The position numbers were made by a program, and so were the translations under genes. This document shows, piece after piece, positions 1-8,045 of a stretch of 29,218 bases of DNA. Source of the stretch: Methylococcaceae bacterium (GTDB lineage: Bacteria; Pseudomonadota; Gammaproteobacteria; Methylococcales; Methylomonadaceae). Position 1 is the first letter of the stretch. Every line of letters begins with the position of its first letter. The notes beneath the pieces are model-generated. The model did not search any database. It had not been told where the DNA came from and saw nothing but the letters and a program-made list of their open reading frames with translations. The DNA lies in NCBI GenBank assembly GCA_021647145.1, contig JAKIVF010000036.1, forward strand, positions 1-29,218, given 5' to 3'.

Positions 1-86
1 TAAATATCTATTAATGAAAATTTAACTTAAATTTTAACTTTGATCAGGTTAAAAAATAACCATTATTTTTCATAAGATTACATTTA

Positions 87-122
87 GCTTTTTAAAGTGG
101 CGGAAGCTTGTGGGTAATCAGG
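87..122 (+). repeat. MITE-family terminal repeat (single end)
   Basis: The stretch 98-122 matches the right terminal repeat of the MITE at 26489-26673 at about 20 of 25 positions, ending in the identical GGGTAATCAGG. The similarity continues inward as GCTTTT(T)AAAGTGGC. The matching left end is not found in bases 1-86, so it would lie upstream of the window if the element is of similar length. The bases before position 87 do not resemble the interior of the other copy, so the two copies share ends rather than cores. Confidence 0.6.
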
Positions 123-269
123 TAAATTTATTACTAAGGGCTTTCTTATCTTTCAAGAGAAGTATATTTAAAGCCGTAGGTAAAAAATACAATATTTTAA
201 GTAAATTTTACCTAAATAACAGTGAGTTTTTTAACAGATTGAAAAACAAGGTTTAATTTATCATATTCG

Positions 270-292
270 TTACATTCATAGCATGAATGTAA
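270..292. promoter_or_regulatory. Perfect 10-bp palindrome in metalloprotease leader
   Basis: TTACATTCAT (270-279) and ATGAATGTAA (283-292) are perfect inverted repeats separated by AGC. A T-rich run (296-303) follows, then the ribosome binding site (308-315) and the start codon at 321. The structure could be a dimeric-regulator operator, an attenuator-like terminator hairpin in the leader, or the terminator of something upstream. No gene is visible between the window start and the palindrome, which favours a regulatory role for the metalloprotease gene. Confidence 0.45.
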
Positions 293-320
293 ATACTTTT
301 TTTAAACAAAGGTGGTTAAT

Positions 321-2027
321 ATGAACATGATCAATAACGTAAGTTTTTCCAAATATTTTAAAGCCAAATTAAAATACCTGCCATCAATAATGGCAGGTAT
401 CTTGATACATTCCCCAGCACAAGCACTGACCATTAACCTGATTGATATTGGAACGACACCGATGACTGCTCAACAGATGACGGCATTTAATGAAGCAGCA
501 CAAATTTGGGAAAACAAGTTTAGCGATCCAATTACTCTTACACTAAACGTTGCCTGGGATTCAGCGAGTGAATTTAGCAATCCTAATGTGTTGGCTGCTA
601 CCACTACGGCTCGTGCTACTTTCAATGCGTCTACTGTACGAGCTTGTTTACTTGCAGATAGTAGTGGTGCAACTGAAACAGGTGCAGATACATTGCTGCC
701 AACACCAGATGTCCCTTTAGTTGATATCAATGGTAGTCGAGATGATAATAAGGTTACTATGGCTTTTGCAAATGGTAAAGCATTAGGTGTTACCCCGGCA
801 CTAGACCCAGTGTATGGTCAAGGGCTTGTGAATAATGCTGATGGTCAAGTGCGCTATAATATGGGTTTTTTAACAGGTTTTGATATAGACCGTAATAATG
901 GTATTGCTTCGGGTCAGTATGATTTTATTGGCGTGGCTGCACATGAAATTGGTCATGCACTGGGGTTTTTCAGTGTAACTGATGTTCAGGATGGTAACCC
1001 AAGCTTTACTTTATACCCAAATACACTTGATCTATGGCGTTTTAACGAAATAGATGGAAACCATAATGTCACAACGGGAGATCGTATCATTACAGCTGGT
1101 GATGCTGAATATTTTGATGGCATATTAAATAACGTCCCATTTTCGCGAGGTGTGATGGTAACGGATTCACTTTGTGGTAATTCTAGTGGTGAATGCCAAG
1201 CTAGTCATTGGCAAGATGGTCTGGGCAATTTGATGGATCCAACAGTTAGTACAGGTGTATTAGTAAACCCAACGTCTGATGATATTCACGCTCTAGACTA
1301 TATTGGTTATGATTCAAAATTAGCATACATTCTTCCGTGGTTTGAATGGGAAGATTTTCGTTTATGGTTTTTTGATCCAATTTGCTATAAGTGCCCTATT
1401 GAACTATCCCAGAAATTTTTTCGAAAATTTCCTCAGCCACCAAAATTAGCTAATATATCTGCACCATTCGACGGTGAAAATGTAGCTTTTGTTGTAGGAC
1501 TTAGTGGTAAAGAACGAGGTTTTGAGTCACGTTCGGGAATTGGTTTCGCAAAGTTTGAGCAGGCACAAAAGAATAAAAACCCTTCTGTAATGAAGTCAAC
1601 TGTACTTGATAAAGAAGGGCAATGGGAAATGGAAGAGTTTTCATTATTACCACTCGAAGTTATCCCTGCTCGTCTGACCAATTTTTACTTTGAGACGGAC
1701 AGTGTTGAGGGTGTACCTTTCCGTTTTACAGGTATTTTCTCAGAAGACGGTACTTCTTTTGACCCAACTTTAGGTAAATACGGAGGTTTCCGTATTAGTG
1801 GTGTTATTGATACTAGTCAAGACGATATTGAAGGTGATATTGATGCAACGTCTACTTTCGTATTGCTTCTTCAGGAAGAAGTTGATGTAAATCGTAAAGG
1901 GGGGATCAAGAATCAACCCTTTAGTATTAAGTGGCAAGATGGTTCAGTTATTGAAGATAATGTAACTACCATTATTGATTATGAAGCGTTTAAGTTACCA
2001 AAACCAGATGCGGATAGAGGCAAATAA
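321..2027 (+). CDS. Secreted zinc metalloprotease (NF038122-like)
   Basis: Predicted extracellular or periplasmic zinc protease of 568 aa. I chose ATG 321 over the in-frame GTG at 312 because AAAGGTGG (308-315) is a well-placed ribosome binding site and overlaps the GTG. Residues 1-36 form a signal peptide with likely cleavage after SPAQA. The zinc motif HEIGHALGF starts at residue 208. Further on come ASHW, GNLMDPT and a DDIHALDYIGYD stretch, an arrangement I recognise from the NF038122 metalloprotease family, where HExxH supplies two zinc ligands. Family members often carry a PEP-CTERM sorting tail; here the tail is absent and replaced by about 230 aa with no motif I recognise and a charged end. 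A strong terminator follows, so the gene is probably monocistronic. The substrate is unknown. Confidence 0.8.
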   Translation: MNMINNVSFSKYFKAKLKYLPSIMAGILIHSPAQALTINLIDIGTTPMTAQQMTAFNEAAQIWENKFSDPITLTLNVAWDSASEFSNPNVLAATTTARATFNASTVRACLLADSSGATETGADTLLPTPDVPLVDINGSRDDNKVTMAFANGKALGVTPALDPVYGQGLVNNADGQVRYNMGFLTGFDIDRNNGIASGQYDFIGVAAHEIGHALGFFSVTDVQDGNPSFTLYPNTLDLWRFNEIDGNHNVTTGDRIITAGDAEYFDGILNNVPFSRGVMVTDSLCGNSSGECQASHWQDGLGNLMDPTVSTGVLVNPTSDDIHALDYIGYDSKLAYILPWFEWEDFRLWFFDPICYKCPIELSQKFFRKFPQPPKLANISAPFDGENVAFVVGLSGKERGFESRSGIGFAKFEQAQKNKNPSVMKSTVLDKEGQWEMEEFSLLPLEVIPARLTNFYFETDSVEGVPFRFTGIFSEDGTSFDPTLGKYGGFRISGVIDTSQDDIEGDIDATSTFVLLLQEEVDVNRKGGIKNQPFSIKWQDGSVIEDNVTTIIDYEAFKLPKPDADRGK

Positions 2028-2040
2028 TTGATAGTTACTT

Positions 2041-2090
2041 TGAAACCGAATTATATTTTTTAAATTATAATTCGGTTTCACTTATTTTAA
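2041..2090 (+). terminator. Rho-independent terminator after metalloprotease
   Basis: TGAAACCGAATTATA (2041-2055) pairs perfectly over 15 bp with 2066-2080 around a 10-nt AT loop, followed by the T-rich CTTATTTTAATT. It lies 14 nt after the stop codon. Confidence 0.85.
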
Positions 2091-2202
2091 TTCATGTCTT
2101 TTGGATATAAAATTACCAAAATCTTCAGCTCAGCTATCGCCAAAATTATAAAATATTATTAGTTATCGTGGCTAAGTCATTAAATTATTAGTAGAATCTC
2201 TT

Positions 2203-2688
2203 TTAATCCCTAAAATTCTCAAACTGCAACGGAAGATCAATTGATTTCTCTACTTTAAGCATTGCAATGACTTGTTGTAAATCATCTCTTTTTTTACCTG
2301 TTACCCTAAGTTTTTCACCTTGAATGGCTGTTTGAACTTTAAGTTTCTTATCTTTAATTATTTTCACAATTTTTTTTGCGATAGGTGTTTCTATTCCTTG
2401 GTTAAGAGTCACTGGTTGTTGTGCTGTTTTACCGGTATCTTGAATGTCTCCCGTTTCCATACAACCTATGTCCACGCCACGTTTGGTCATTTTTGAAAAA
2501 AGGATGGGAAGCATTTGCTGTAATTGAAAAGTTGATGCTGCTTTCATAAGAATACTGTTTTCTTGCAGCTCAAATTGTGCATTTGAGCCTTTAAAATCAA
2601 AACGAGTTGTAACTTCTTTATTTGCTTGGTCTACAGCATTATGGACTTCATGAGCGTCAAATTCAGAGACTATATCAAATGATGGCAT
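2203..2688 (-). CDS. yajQ: YajQ family cyclic-di-GMP-binding protein
   Basis: 161 aa, the usual length of YajQ (about 160-165 aa). The opening MPSFDIVSEFDAHEVHNAVD, the TRFDFKGS segment and the KVQTAIQGEKLRVTGKKRDDLQ region are hallmarks of the family, which folds as two ferredoxin-like halves. Some members (for example in Xanthomonas and Pseudomonas) bind c-di-GMP and act with a transcription regulator; others have been linked to nucleic-acid binding or phage transcription. The start is fixed by the conserved N-terminus; the upstream Shine-Dalgarno is weak. It lies 70 bp downstream of cca on the same strand and may be co-transcribed. The c-di-GMP role gains some interest from the PilZ/EAL protein elsewhere in the window, but no direct link is visible. 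Confidence 0.93.
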   Translation of the reverse strand: MPSFDIVSEFDAHEVHNAVDQANKEVTTRFDFKGSNAQFELQENSILMKAASTFQLQQMLPILFSKMTKRGVDIGCMETGDIQDTGKTAQQPVTLNQGIETPIAKKIVKIIKDKKLKVQTAIQGEKLRVTGKKRDDLQQVIAMLKVEKSIDLPLQFENFRD

Positions 2689-2758
2689 TGTATTTTTTAA
2701 AGAGTAAAATAATATTTAACTATAATTCTCTTGAACATATAATTCAACGTATTTTTAT

Positions 2759-3985
2759 CTAAGCAGATTTAATAAATTCAGCAACAGCTTTTATTCTTAA
2801 CCTTCGAATAGCATCACCAATTTTAGAGCCTTCTAATTGACCATTCAAAATATCGGACGTGTTAATATTACAAGCTGCATTAGCAGCTTGCAGAACAAAA
2901 GAAGCTTGGGGATAAGGGGTGTTTTCAAGCCCTGTTCTGCCTCTAGCATCAGCTTCACAAGCTAATACAAAATCTTTAACAATTGAGTTTGAAGTTTTAA
3001 ATGCTCCCAAAGACCCAAGCATATCAGTTAAAGTACTGGCTTTTAACTCAGAAACACGATGACAGTGTGTATGGTGTTGCATCACTTGTAATGCTAGTAT
3101 TTTAAACGATTTAGGAACCCTTAGCCTTTTACAAAACTGCTCAAGAACAGGAAAACCTAATTGCTCATGTCCATGATGACTAGGCCACTTACTTTTATCC
3201 GTTTTTGCTTTTCCTAAATCATGTAATAAGGCGGCTAATCTGATTTCTGGTTTAACAGATAATTTTGAGGCCTGTTTCAGGCAGAGTAAACTATGAATCC
3301 CTGTGTCTATTTCTGGATGATGTTTTTCGGGCTGGGGCACACCAAAAAGTTGATCAATTTCAGGAAAAATAGACTTTAAAGCATTGCAATCTTTTAAGGT
3401 ATAAAAAAATGCAGTAGGTGATCTTTCTGATAATACTTTAAATAATTCAGCCCAAACCCGTTCAGCCACTAAATGATCTGTTTCACCATCATTCACCATT
3501 TGCTTCATTAATTGCAATGTCTCATCTGCAATAGAAAAACCTAAATGAGCATAACGTGCAGAAAAACGTGCTATTCGCAAAATTCTTACCGGGTCTTCAG
3601 AAAAAGCTGGCGATACATGACGAAATAGACGGTTTTCAAGATCTTCTTTACCATTAAATGGATCAATAATGTTACCCTGTTGATCTATGGCAATGGCATT
3701 AATGGTTAAATCCCTGCGAACCAAGTCTTCTTCAAGTGTTACACTCGGCGACGCATGTACTGTAAACCCTTTATAACCAGGCGCAGTTTTTCGTTCTGTA
3801 CGTGCCAGGGCATATTCATCATGAGTCTCAGGATGTAAAAAAACAGGAAAATCTTTACCAACAGGTCTAAATCCTTGGGCGACCATAGATTCTGGTGTTT
3901 CACCAATTACAACCCAGTCTTTTTCAATCACAGGGTAATTCAGTAAAGAATCTCTAACGGCACCGCCAACTAAAAAAGTTTGCAT
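2759..3985 (-). CDS. cca: CCA-adding enzyme (tRNA nucleotidyltransferase) with HD domain
   Basis: Adds or repairs the 3' CCA of tRNA in the cytoplasm. 408 aa, close to E. coli Cca (412 aa). The N-terminal nucleotidyltransferase head has GGAVRD (7-12), the carboxylate pair E21-x-D23 in PVIEKDW, the KDFPVFLHPETHDEYALARTERK block, and RRDLTINAIA. The neck includes EDPVRILRIARFSARYAHLGF. The C-terminal half carries an HD phosphohydrolase motif (AALLHDLGK) and HHPEIDTGIHS, as in the gammaproteobacterial multifunctional type with phosphatase and phosphodiesterase activities. The first catalytic carboxylate is Glu where E. coli has Asp; I believe other genera also show Glu, so activity is expected. 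Divergent from the TauE gene across 55 bp. Confidence 0.96.
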   Translation of the reverse strand: MQTFLVGGAVRDSLLNYPVIEKDWVVIGETPESMVAQGFRPVGKDFPVFLHPETHDEYALARTERKTAPGYKGFTVHASPSVTLEEDLVRRDLTINAIAIDQQGNIIDPFNGKEDLENRLFRHVSPAFSEDPVRILRIARFSARYAHLGFSIADETLQLMKQMVNDGETDHLVAERVWAELFKVLSERSPTAFFYTLKDCNALKSIFPEIDQLFGVPQPEKHHPEIDTGIHSLLCLKQASKLSVKPEIRLAALLHDLGKAKTDKSKWPSHHGHEQLGFPVLEQFCKRLRVPKSFKILALQVMQHHTHCHRVSELKASTLTDMLGSLGAFKTSNSIVKDFVLACEADARGRTGLENTPYPQASFVLQAANAACNINTSDILNGQLEGSKIGDAIRRLRIKAVAEFIKSA

Positions 3986-4040
3986 ATAAAATATCGACTA
4001 ACACTAATTTTGTAGGATAGAATTTTAACAGGGTAAAACA

Positions 4041-4832
4041 ATGCTTGAACTTTTTTTATTTAGTATGCTTTTAGGTGCAATAGCAGGTTTATTAGCCGGA
4101 CTCTTTGGTTTAGGTGGTGGAGTAGTTATAGTTCCTGCTTTAGTTTGGTTATTTTCTGCTCATCATTTCCCTGCAGAACAAATAATGATTATGGCTATTG
4201 CTACCTCTTTAGCCACAATTATTCCTACTTCAATTTCCTCAATATTAATGCATCAAAAATTAGGAAATATATTATGGCATAACGTTTCTCGTTTAATTCC
4301 AGGTATATTAATTGGTGCAGGAGTTGGTGCTTTTATTGCGGATACTATTAATGCAGAATTACTTAAACAGTTTTTTATTGCTTATCTAGTGTATGTGGGT
4401 TTTCGTATGGCTTTACAAAAAAACACTAACGCTCAGTTAAAAAAGCCTAATGACTGGCTAGATTATATTGTAGGTAAAGGGATTGGACTTCTTTCTTCAT
4501 TATTAGGAATTGGAGGGGGAACAATAACCGTACCCTATTTAGTAAGTAGGCAAATAGAGATAAAAAATGCAGTCGCTGTATCCAGTGCTTGTGGTTTAGC
4601 TATTGCTGTTTCAGGCACACTGGTTTTTGCCTTTTTAGGATGGAATCAACCATTTTTACCCGAGTGGAGTTTAGGCTATGTGTATTTACCAGTACTGTGC
4701 GGAATTATTATCTGTAGTATTTTAACCGCTCCAATTGGTGCAAAATTGGCAAGCAAATTACCAGCTAAACAACTAAAGCAGTACTTTTCTATTATGATTT
4801 TTTTAATTGCTTTTAAAATGATTTTTAATTAA
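4041..4832 (+). CDS. TauE/SafE family sulfite/anion exporter
   Basis: Inner-membrane transporter of 263 aa with about eight hydrophobic segments. It shows the internal duplication of the family (formerly DUF81): GLFGLGGGVVIVPAL near residues 21-35 and SLLGIGGGTITVPYL near 152-166, each a glycine-rich loop next to a hydrophobic helix. TauE/SafE proteins export sulfite, sulfoacetate or other small organosulfur anions, but many members are uncharacterised and the substrate cannot be assigned here. AGGGT (4030-4034) is a modest ribosome binding site. It is transcribed away from cca and converges on the OmpA lipoprotein gene 16 bp away, so it stands alone. Confidence 0.88.
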   Translation: MLELFLFSMLLGAIAGLLAGLFGLGGGVVIVPALVWLFSAHHFPAEQIMIMAIATSLATIIPTSISSILMHQKLGNILWHNVSRLIPGILIGAGVGAFIADTINAELLKQFFIAYLVYVGFRMALQKNTNAQLKKPNDWLDYIVGKGIGLLSSLLGIGGGTITVPYLVSRQIEIKNAVAVSSACGLAIAVSGTLVFAFLGWNQPFLPEWSLGYVYLPVLCGIIICSILTAPIGAKLASKLPAKQLKQYFSIMIFLIAFKMIFN

Positions 4833-4849
4833 AAAGAGCCATTAAAAAT
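4821..4849. terminator. AT-rich inverted repeat between convergent genes
   Basis: ATTTTTAAT (4821-4829) is inverted at 4841-4849 with an 11-nt loop, overlapping the stop codons of both convergent genes. The stem is entirely A-T, so a bidirectional terminator role is possible but weakly supported. Confidence 0.3.
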
Positions 4850-5484
4850 TATCTTGGACGAATACTAATTTCAACTCGGCGATTTTGGGCACGCCCCATT
4901 TCAGTTTTATTGGAAGCAATAGGATAACGTTCCCCAAAGCCTCTGGATTGGATTCTGCCATGTTGAACGCCTGTTTTTACTAAATAACTTGCAACACTGT
5001 TAGCTCTACGTTCTGATAATTCTTGATTATGCTGATCACTACCTGTTGAGTCGGTATAACCAGAAATATTGATGCTGGTTTCATTAAATTTATTAAAAAC
5101 AATACCTACAGAATCTAAAATAGAATAGAAATTTCCATTTATATTAGCTGAATTAGTAGCAAAAGTTATGTTACCTGGCATGATTAATTTTAGATCATCA
5201 CCTAGCCTTTGAACTCTAATCCCTGTACCTTCAAGTTGAGCGCGTAATTGTGCTTCTTGTCGGTCCATATAGTAACCAACTCCTGCACCCACTGCCGCAC
5301 CAGCACCAGCACCAATAATAGCCCCTTTACCACCACCTGCTGCGGCACCAATCGCTGCACCACTTGCAGCGCCAATCGCTGTACCCCAGCCAGTATTAGC
5401 CACTTTTTGTTCTCCAGTGTAAGGGTCAATTGCACAACCTGTGGTTAGAACGACAGCTAAGGTAATGCCTGTTATTTTTTTCAT
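4849..5484 (-). CDS. OmpA/YiaD-like outer-membrane lipoprotein
   Basis: 211 aa. The signal peptide ends in LTTGC with the lipidated cysteine at 17; position -3 is Thr, slightly off the standard lipobox. Next comes CAIDPYTGEQK, then a glycine-zipper stretch (about residues 32-70, alternating Gly and Ala, ending GVGYYMDRQEAQLR). The C-terminal OmpA domain (about 100-211) has NISGYTDSTGSDQHNQELS, RRANSVASYL and AQNRRVEI, which bind peptidoglycan diaminopimelate in this family. The order and wording closely match E. coli YiaD (219 aa). The expected role is tethering the outer membrane to peptidoglycan or aiding envelope assembly. AAGGAA lies just upstream of the ATG. Confidence 0.92.
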   Translation of the reverse strand: MKKITGITLAVVLTTGCAIDPYTGEQKVANTGWGTAIGAASGAAIGAAAGGGKGAIIGAGAGAAVGAGVGYYMDRQEAQLRAQLEGTGIRVQRLGDDLKLIMPGNITFATNSANINGNFYSILDSVGIVFNKFNETSINISGYTDSTGSDQHNQELSERRANSVASYLVKTGVQHGRIQSRGFGERYPIASNKTEMGRAQNRRVEISIRPR

Positions 5485-5789
5485 ACTAAATTTCCTTGGT
5501 AATCTCTGGAAGGTTTTATAATTACAATATTAATTTTTTTTTAGATAGTTTAAGTATAGTTGGAATTATCATAAGCTCAATATCAGACTTACTACTTAGT
5601 ACATTTGTTCAATTAAAATGATAACTTAGCTAAAAATAAAAATAACTACACATGGAGTAAATTATTATTTAAATAAACATATTTTCATAAAATCATCAGT
5701 CAAGATATAATCAACTAAACGTTATATCATTATATAGACCTTAGATCCGAAGTTTATTCAGGATCAAGGGGTTAAAAGGATGCCATCTT
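5485..5789. other. Intergenic region before the XpaC-TelA cluster
   Basis: AT-rich region between divergent genes. Seen: TATAAT at 5706-5711 as a possible -10, without a good -35; a stem at 5739-5748 / 5761-5769 (CCTTAGATCC with GGATCAAGG, one bulged A); and AAAAGGA (5774-5780) serving the small lipoprotein gene. No ORF of note. Confidence 0.4.
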
Positions 5790-5921
5790 ATGTCTAAAAC
5801 CTTACGATCATCAATAGGGTTAATTCTATTAATTACAACTGTTAGTCTAGCTTCTTGTCAATCCATGCTTCAAGTCATTTCTGCTGATAAAAATGATGTT
5901 TCAATTGTTAAACAAAAATAG
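5790..5921 (+). CDS. Small predicted lipoprotein (43 aa)
   Basis: A short ORF: a charged start (MSKTLRSS), a hydrophobic stretch IGLILLITTVSL, then a canonical lipobox LASC with the cysteine at residue 23, leaving a 21-aa mature peptide that begins CQSMLQVISADKND. AAAAGGA at 5774-5780 is correctly spaced from ATG 5790, while an upstream ATG at 5780 gives only five codons. The signal-plus-lipobox pattern and the ribosome binding site are what support it as a gene; I recognise no family. It lies 36 bp before the XpaC-like gene and is likely the first gene of that operon, so it may act at the envelope with it. Confidence 0.65.
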   Translation: MSKTLRSSIGLILLITTVSLASCQSMLQVISADKNDVSIVKQK

Positions 5922-5957
5922 AGCTAGTTTTTAACCCTAAATAAATAATCTGTCGCT

Positions 5958-6821
5958 ATGAAAAATACTGAACAGTTAAGAAAACCGAAACCCTACCAAA
6001 AAAAGCAAGCTCAAGGTGTGTTATATAATAGCCGAGGGCTATTATTATACATCTTGCCGTTAGCCCTAATTCCTGCCGCTTTTTTATCATTTGTTTATGG
6101 TGATTTTTCTAAGATTATCACTAATGTAGGAGGATGTGTTGCATTTATATTAGCAGCGGTTCTTTTGCGTCGAGGGATTGCTGCTGAGAAGCATTATTTA
6201 GATAAAAAAATTACTCGTCCACCAAAATGGCCCTTAAAAACAATAGCATCAATTATCGTTGCAGTGACTACAGGGTGGATAGCCTGGTTAGGTGCAGGGC
6301 ATTCTTTTTTTACCTCTATAGCTTTTGGCTTAGGTGCATTAGGAGGTATGTTTCTATTGTATGGTTTTGATCCTTGGCAGGAGAAAATGGTTGCAGGTTC
6401 TCATGGTTATACAACAGAAGAAGTCTCCCAAACTGTAGATGAAGCTGAAGCAAAAATAATAGGGATTGAACAAGCAAATAAACAAATTAATAACCGTAGT
6501 TTTAATCAGCGCATACGCGTGATTTGCGAACATGCGGGTGAGATTGTTGATATTATTCAGGATGATCCGGGCGATATTAGAAGAGCAAGAAAATTCCTTA
6601 ATGTCTATCTTGATGGTGCTCTAAAAGTTAGTGAAGGTTATGCTGATATGCAAAGAAAGCATCAATCTGAAGAGTTGACAGAAAATTTTGATAATGTATT
6701 ACAAACTATAGAGAGCGTTTTTATTGAGCAGAAACAAAAGCTGCTGGAAGATGATGTTTTAGACTTAGATGTCCAAATAGAAGTATTAGCTGCCCAATTA
6801 AAACATGAAGGTGTTGTTTAA
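5958..6821 (+). CDS. XpaC-like membrane protein (5-bromo-4-chloroindolyl phosphate hydrolysis family)
   Basis: 287 aa. The N-terminal half has four predicted membrane helices (about 28-46, 53-70, 94-112 and 117-136), with charged linkers RRGIAAEKHYLDKK and RPPKWPLK. A motif GFDPWQEK follows the last helix. The C-terminal half (about 150-287) is soluble and helical, with VDEAEAKIIGIEQA, RRARKFLNVYLDGALKVSEGYA and a Glu/Leu-rich end. This matches the XpaC family (PF10112), named from a Bacillus phenotype; its biochemical activity is not established. The TelA-like gene follows after 29 bp, as xpaC precedes the telA homologue yaaN in Bacillus. The role is inferred as membrane partner of TelA in envelope stress. 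No clear Shine-Dalgarno is seen, so it may be coupled to the small lipoprotein gene. Confidence 0.85.
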   Translation: MKNTEQLRKPKPYQKKQAQGVLYNSRGLLLYILPLALIPAAFLSFVYGDFSKIITNVGGCVAFILAAVLLRRGIAAEKHYLDKKITRPPKWPLKTIASIIVAVTTGWIAWLGAGHSFFTSIAFGLGALGGMFLLYGFDPWQEKMVAGSHGYTTEEVSQTVDEAEAKIIGIEQANKQINNRSFNQRIRVICEHAGEIVDIIQDDPGDIRRARKFLNVYLDGALKVSEGYADMQRKHQSEELTENFDNVLQTIESVFIEQKQKLLEDDVLDLDVQIEVLAAQLKHEGVV

Positions 6822-6850
6822 ACCCAAATTAGAAATAGATAGGAAATAAC

Positions 6851-8023
6851 ATGAGTGAACAAAAAATAACGACTAAAACAGAAGACCTTACGATACCAGG
6901 TAGTAGTGTTTTCAATGAGATCGTGCCAGGAGTAACAAGCGATATATTAGCTTATGATCAATCGGATACAGAGAATAAAAAAGCAATAGATTCTATCGTC
7001 GCAACAATAGATATGAATGATACTAAATCTATTATCTATTTTGGAAGTAAAGCTCAAGAACAGCTCACCACTATTTCCGATAAAATGCTGGAAGGTGTTA
7101 AAAATAAAGATATGGGGGAGGCTGGGGGCGACTTAAATGAAATGGTCGCTGCTTTGCGTGGTTTTGATGTGGATAATTTAGACCCCAACAAAAAACCTGG
7201 TTTTTTTGCCAAACTATTTGGTCGAGCAAACCCAGTGGTCAAATTTTTACAACAATATGAAGACGTTCGTAAGCAAATAGATACTATTACTGACAAGCTG
7301 GAGTCACATAAAACAGTTTTGTTGACTGATATTACAATGCTCGACAAATTATACGATGCCAATTTAGAATATTTTCATAACCTTGATCATTACATTTCAG
7401 CGGGCGATCAAAAACTATTAAACTTGGATGAACAGGTTATTCCAGAAAAAGCCAAAGCAGTAGAATCATCTGAAGCCGTTATTGAAGCACAGGAACTAAG
7501 AGATTTACGTTCAGCAAGAGATGATCTGGAACGACGCATCCATGATCTACGGCTAACTCGTCAAGTGGCAATGCAAAGTTTACCAGGTATTCGGTTAGTT
7601 CAAGATAATGACAAAGGATTAGTGAGTAAAATCAATTCAACCATTGTGAACACTATTCCATTATGGAGGCAGCAATTGGCAACAGCAGTAGCGATTTATC
7701 GTTCATCTGATGCAGCAGAAACTTTGCAGTCAGCAACTGATTTAACCAATGATTTGTTAGAAGCTAATGCAGAGAACCTCAATCAAGCCAATGCAATCAC
7801 TCGTAAGGAATTAGAGCGTGGTGTTTTTGATATAGAATCGGTTAAAAAAGCCAATGCTACGTTAATTAATACCATTAATGAAAGTTTACAAATTGCTGAT
7901 GAAGGTAAAAAAATGCGTGCCGAATCAGTCTTGCAACTTGAAGAATGTGAAACAGAATTACGTAAATCACTTTCCGCTGCTGCAAGTAGGGCAGAAGAAG
8001 TAGATTCTAAACCATCAGTTTAA
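6851..8023 (+). CDS. TelA-family toxic anion resistance protein
   Basis: 390 aa, soluble, strongly helical and rich in Glu, Lys and Asp. Features typical of TelA (PF05816) are present: FGSKAQEQLTTISDKML near residue 66, GFFAKLFGRANPVVKFLQQY near 117, repeated coiled-coil stretches (KLESHKTVLLTDITMLDKLYD, LRDLRSARDDLERRIHDLRL), and RLVQDNDKGLVSKINSTIVNTIPLWRQQL. The family was named for tellurite and other anion resistance on plasmids, and Bacillus YaaN has been tied to cell-envelope antibiotic resistance; no enzymatic function is proven. Its partners here are XpaC upstream and the SPFH protein downstream (22-bp gap). The start is supported by AGGAAATAAC immediately before the ATG. Confidence 0.92.
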   Translation: MSEQKITTKTEDLTIPGSSVFNEIVPGVTSDILAYDQSDTENKKAIDSIVATIDMNDTKSIIYFGSKAQEQLTTISDKMLEGVKNKDMGEAGGDLNEMVAALRGFDVDNLDPNKKPGFFAKLFGRANPVVKFLQQYEDVRKQIDTITDKLESHKTVLLTDITMLDKLYDANLEYFHNLDHYISAGDQKLLNLDEQVIPEKAKAVESSEAVIEAQELRDLRSARDDLERRIHDLRLTRQVAMQSLPGIRLVQDNDKGLVSKINSTIVNTIPLWRQQLATAVAIYRSSDAAETLQSATDLTNDLLEANAENLNQANAITRKELERGVFDIESVKKANATLINTINESLQIADEGKKMRAESVLQLEECETELRKSLSAAASRAEEVDSKPSV

Positions 8024-8045
8024 ACATTATCAATAGGAGAGAATA

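Larger units (their letters stand above)
1..320. other. Leading intergenic region
   Basis: No open reading frame of note is present. Seen: a small hairpin (GGTTA at 47-51 with TAACC at 57-61, followed by a T-rich stretch) that could end a gene lying before the window; a mobile-repeat end at 87-122; and a palindrome at 270-292. The remainder is AT-rich spacer that presumably carries the promoter of the metalloprotease gene, although I see no convincing -35/-10 pair. Confidence 0.5.

Noticed and set aside
2773..3985. Possible loss of activity in Cca because the first catalytic Asp is Glu (E21).
   Set aside because: Glu keeps the carboxylate, the rest of the active site is intact, and I recall the same substitution in other genera.
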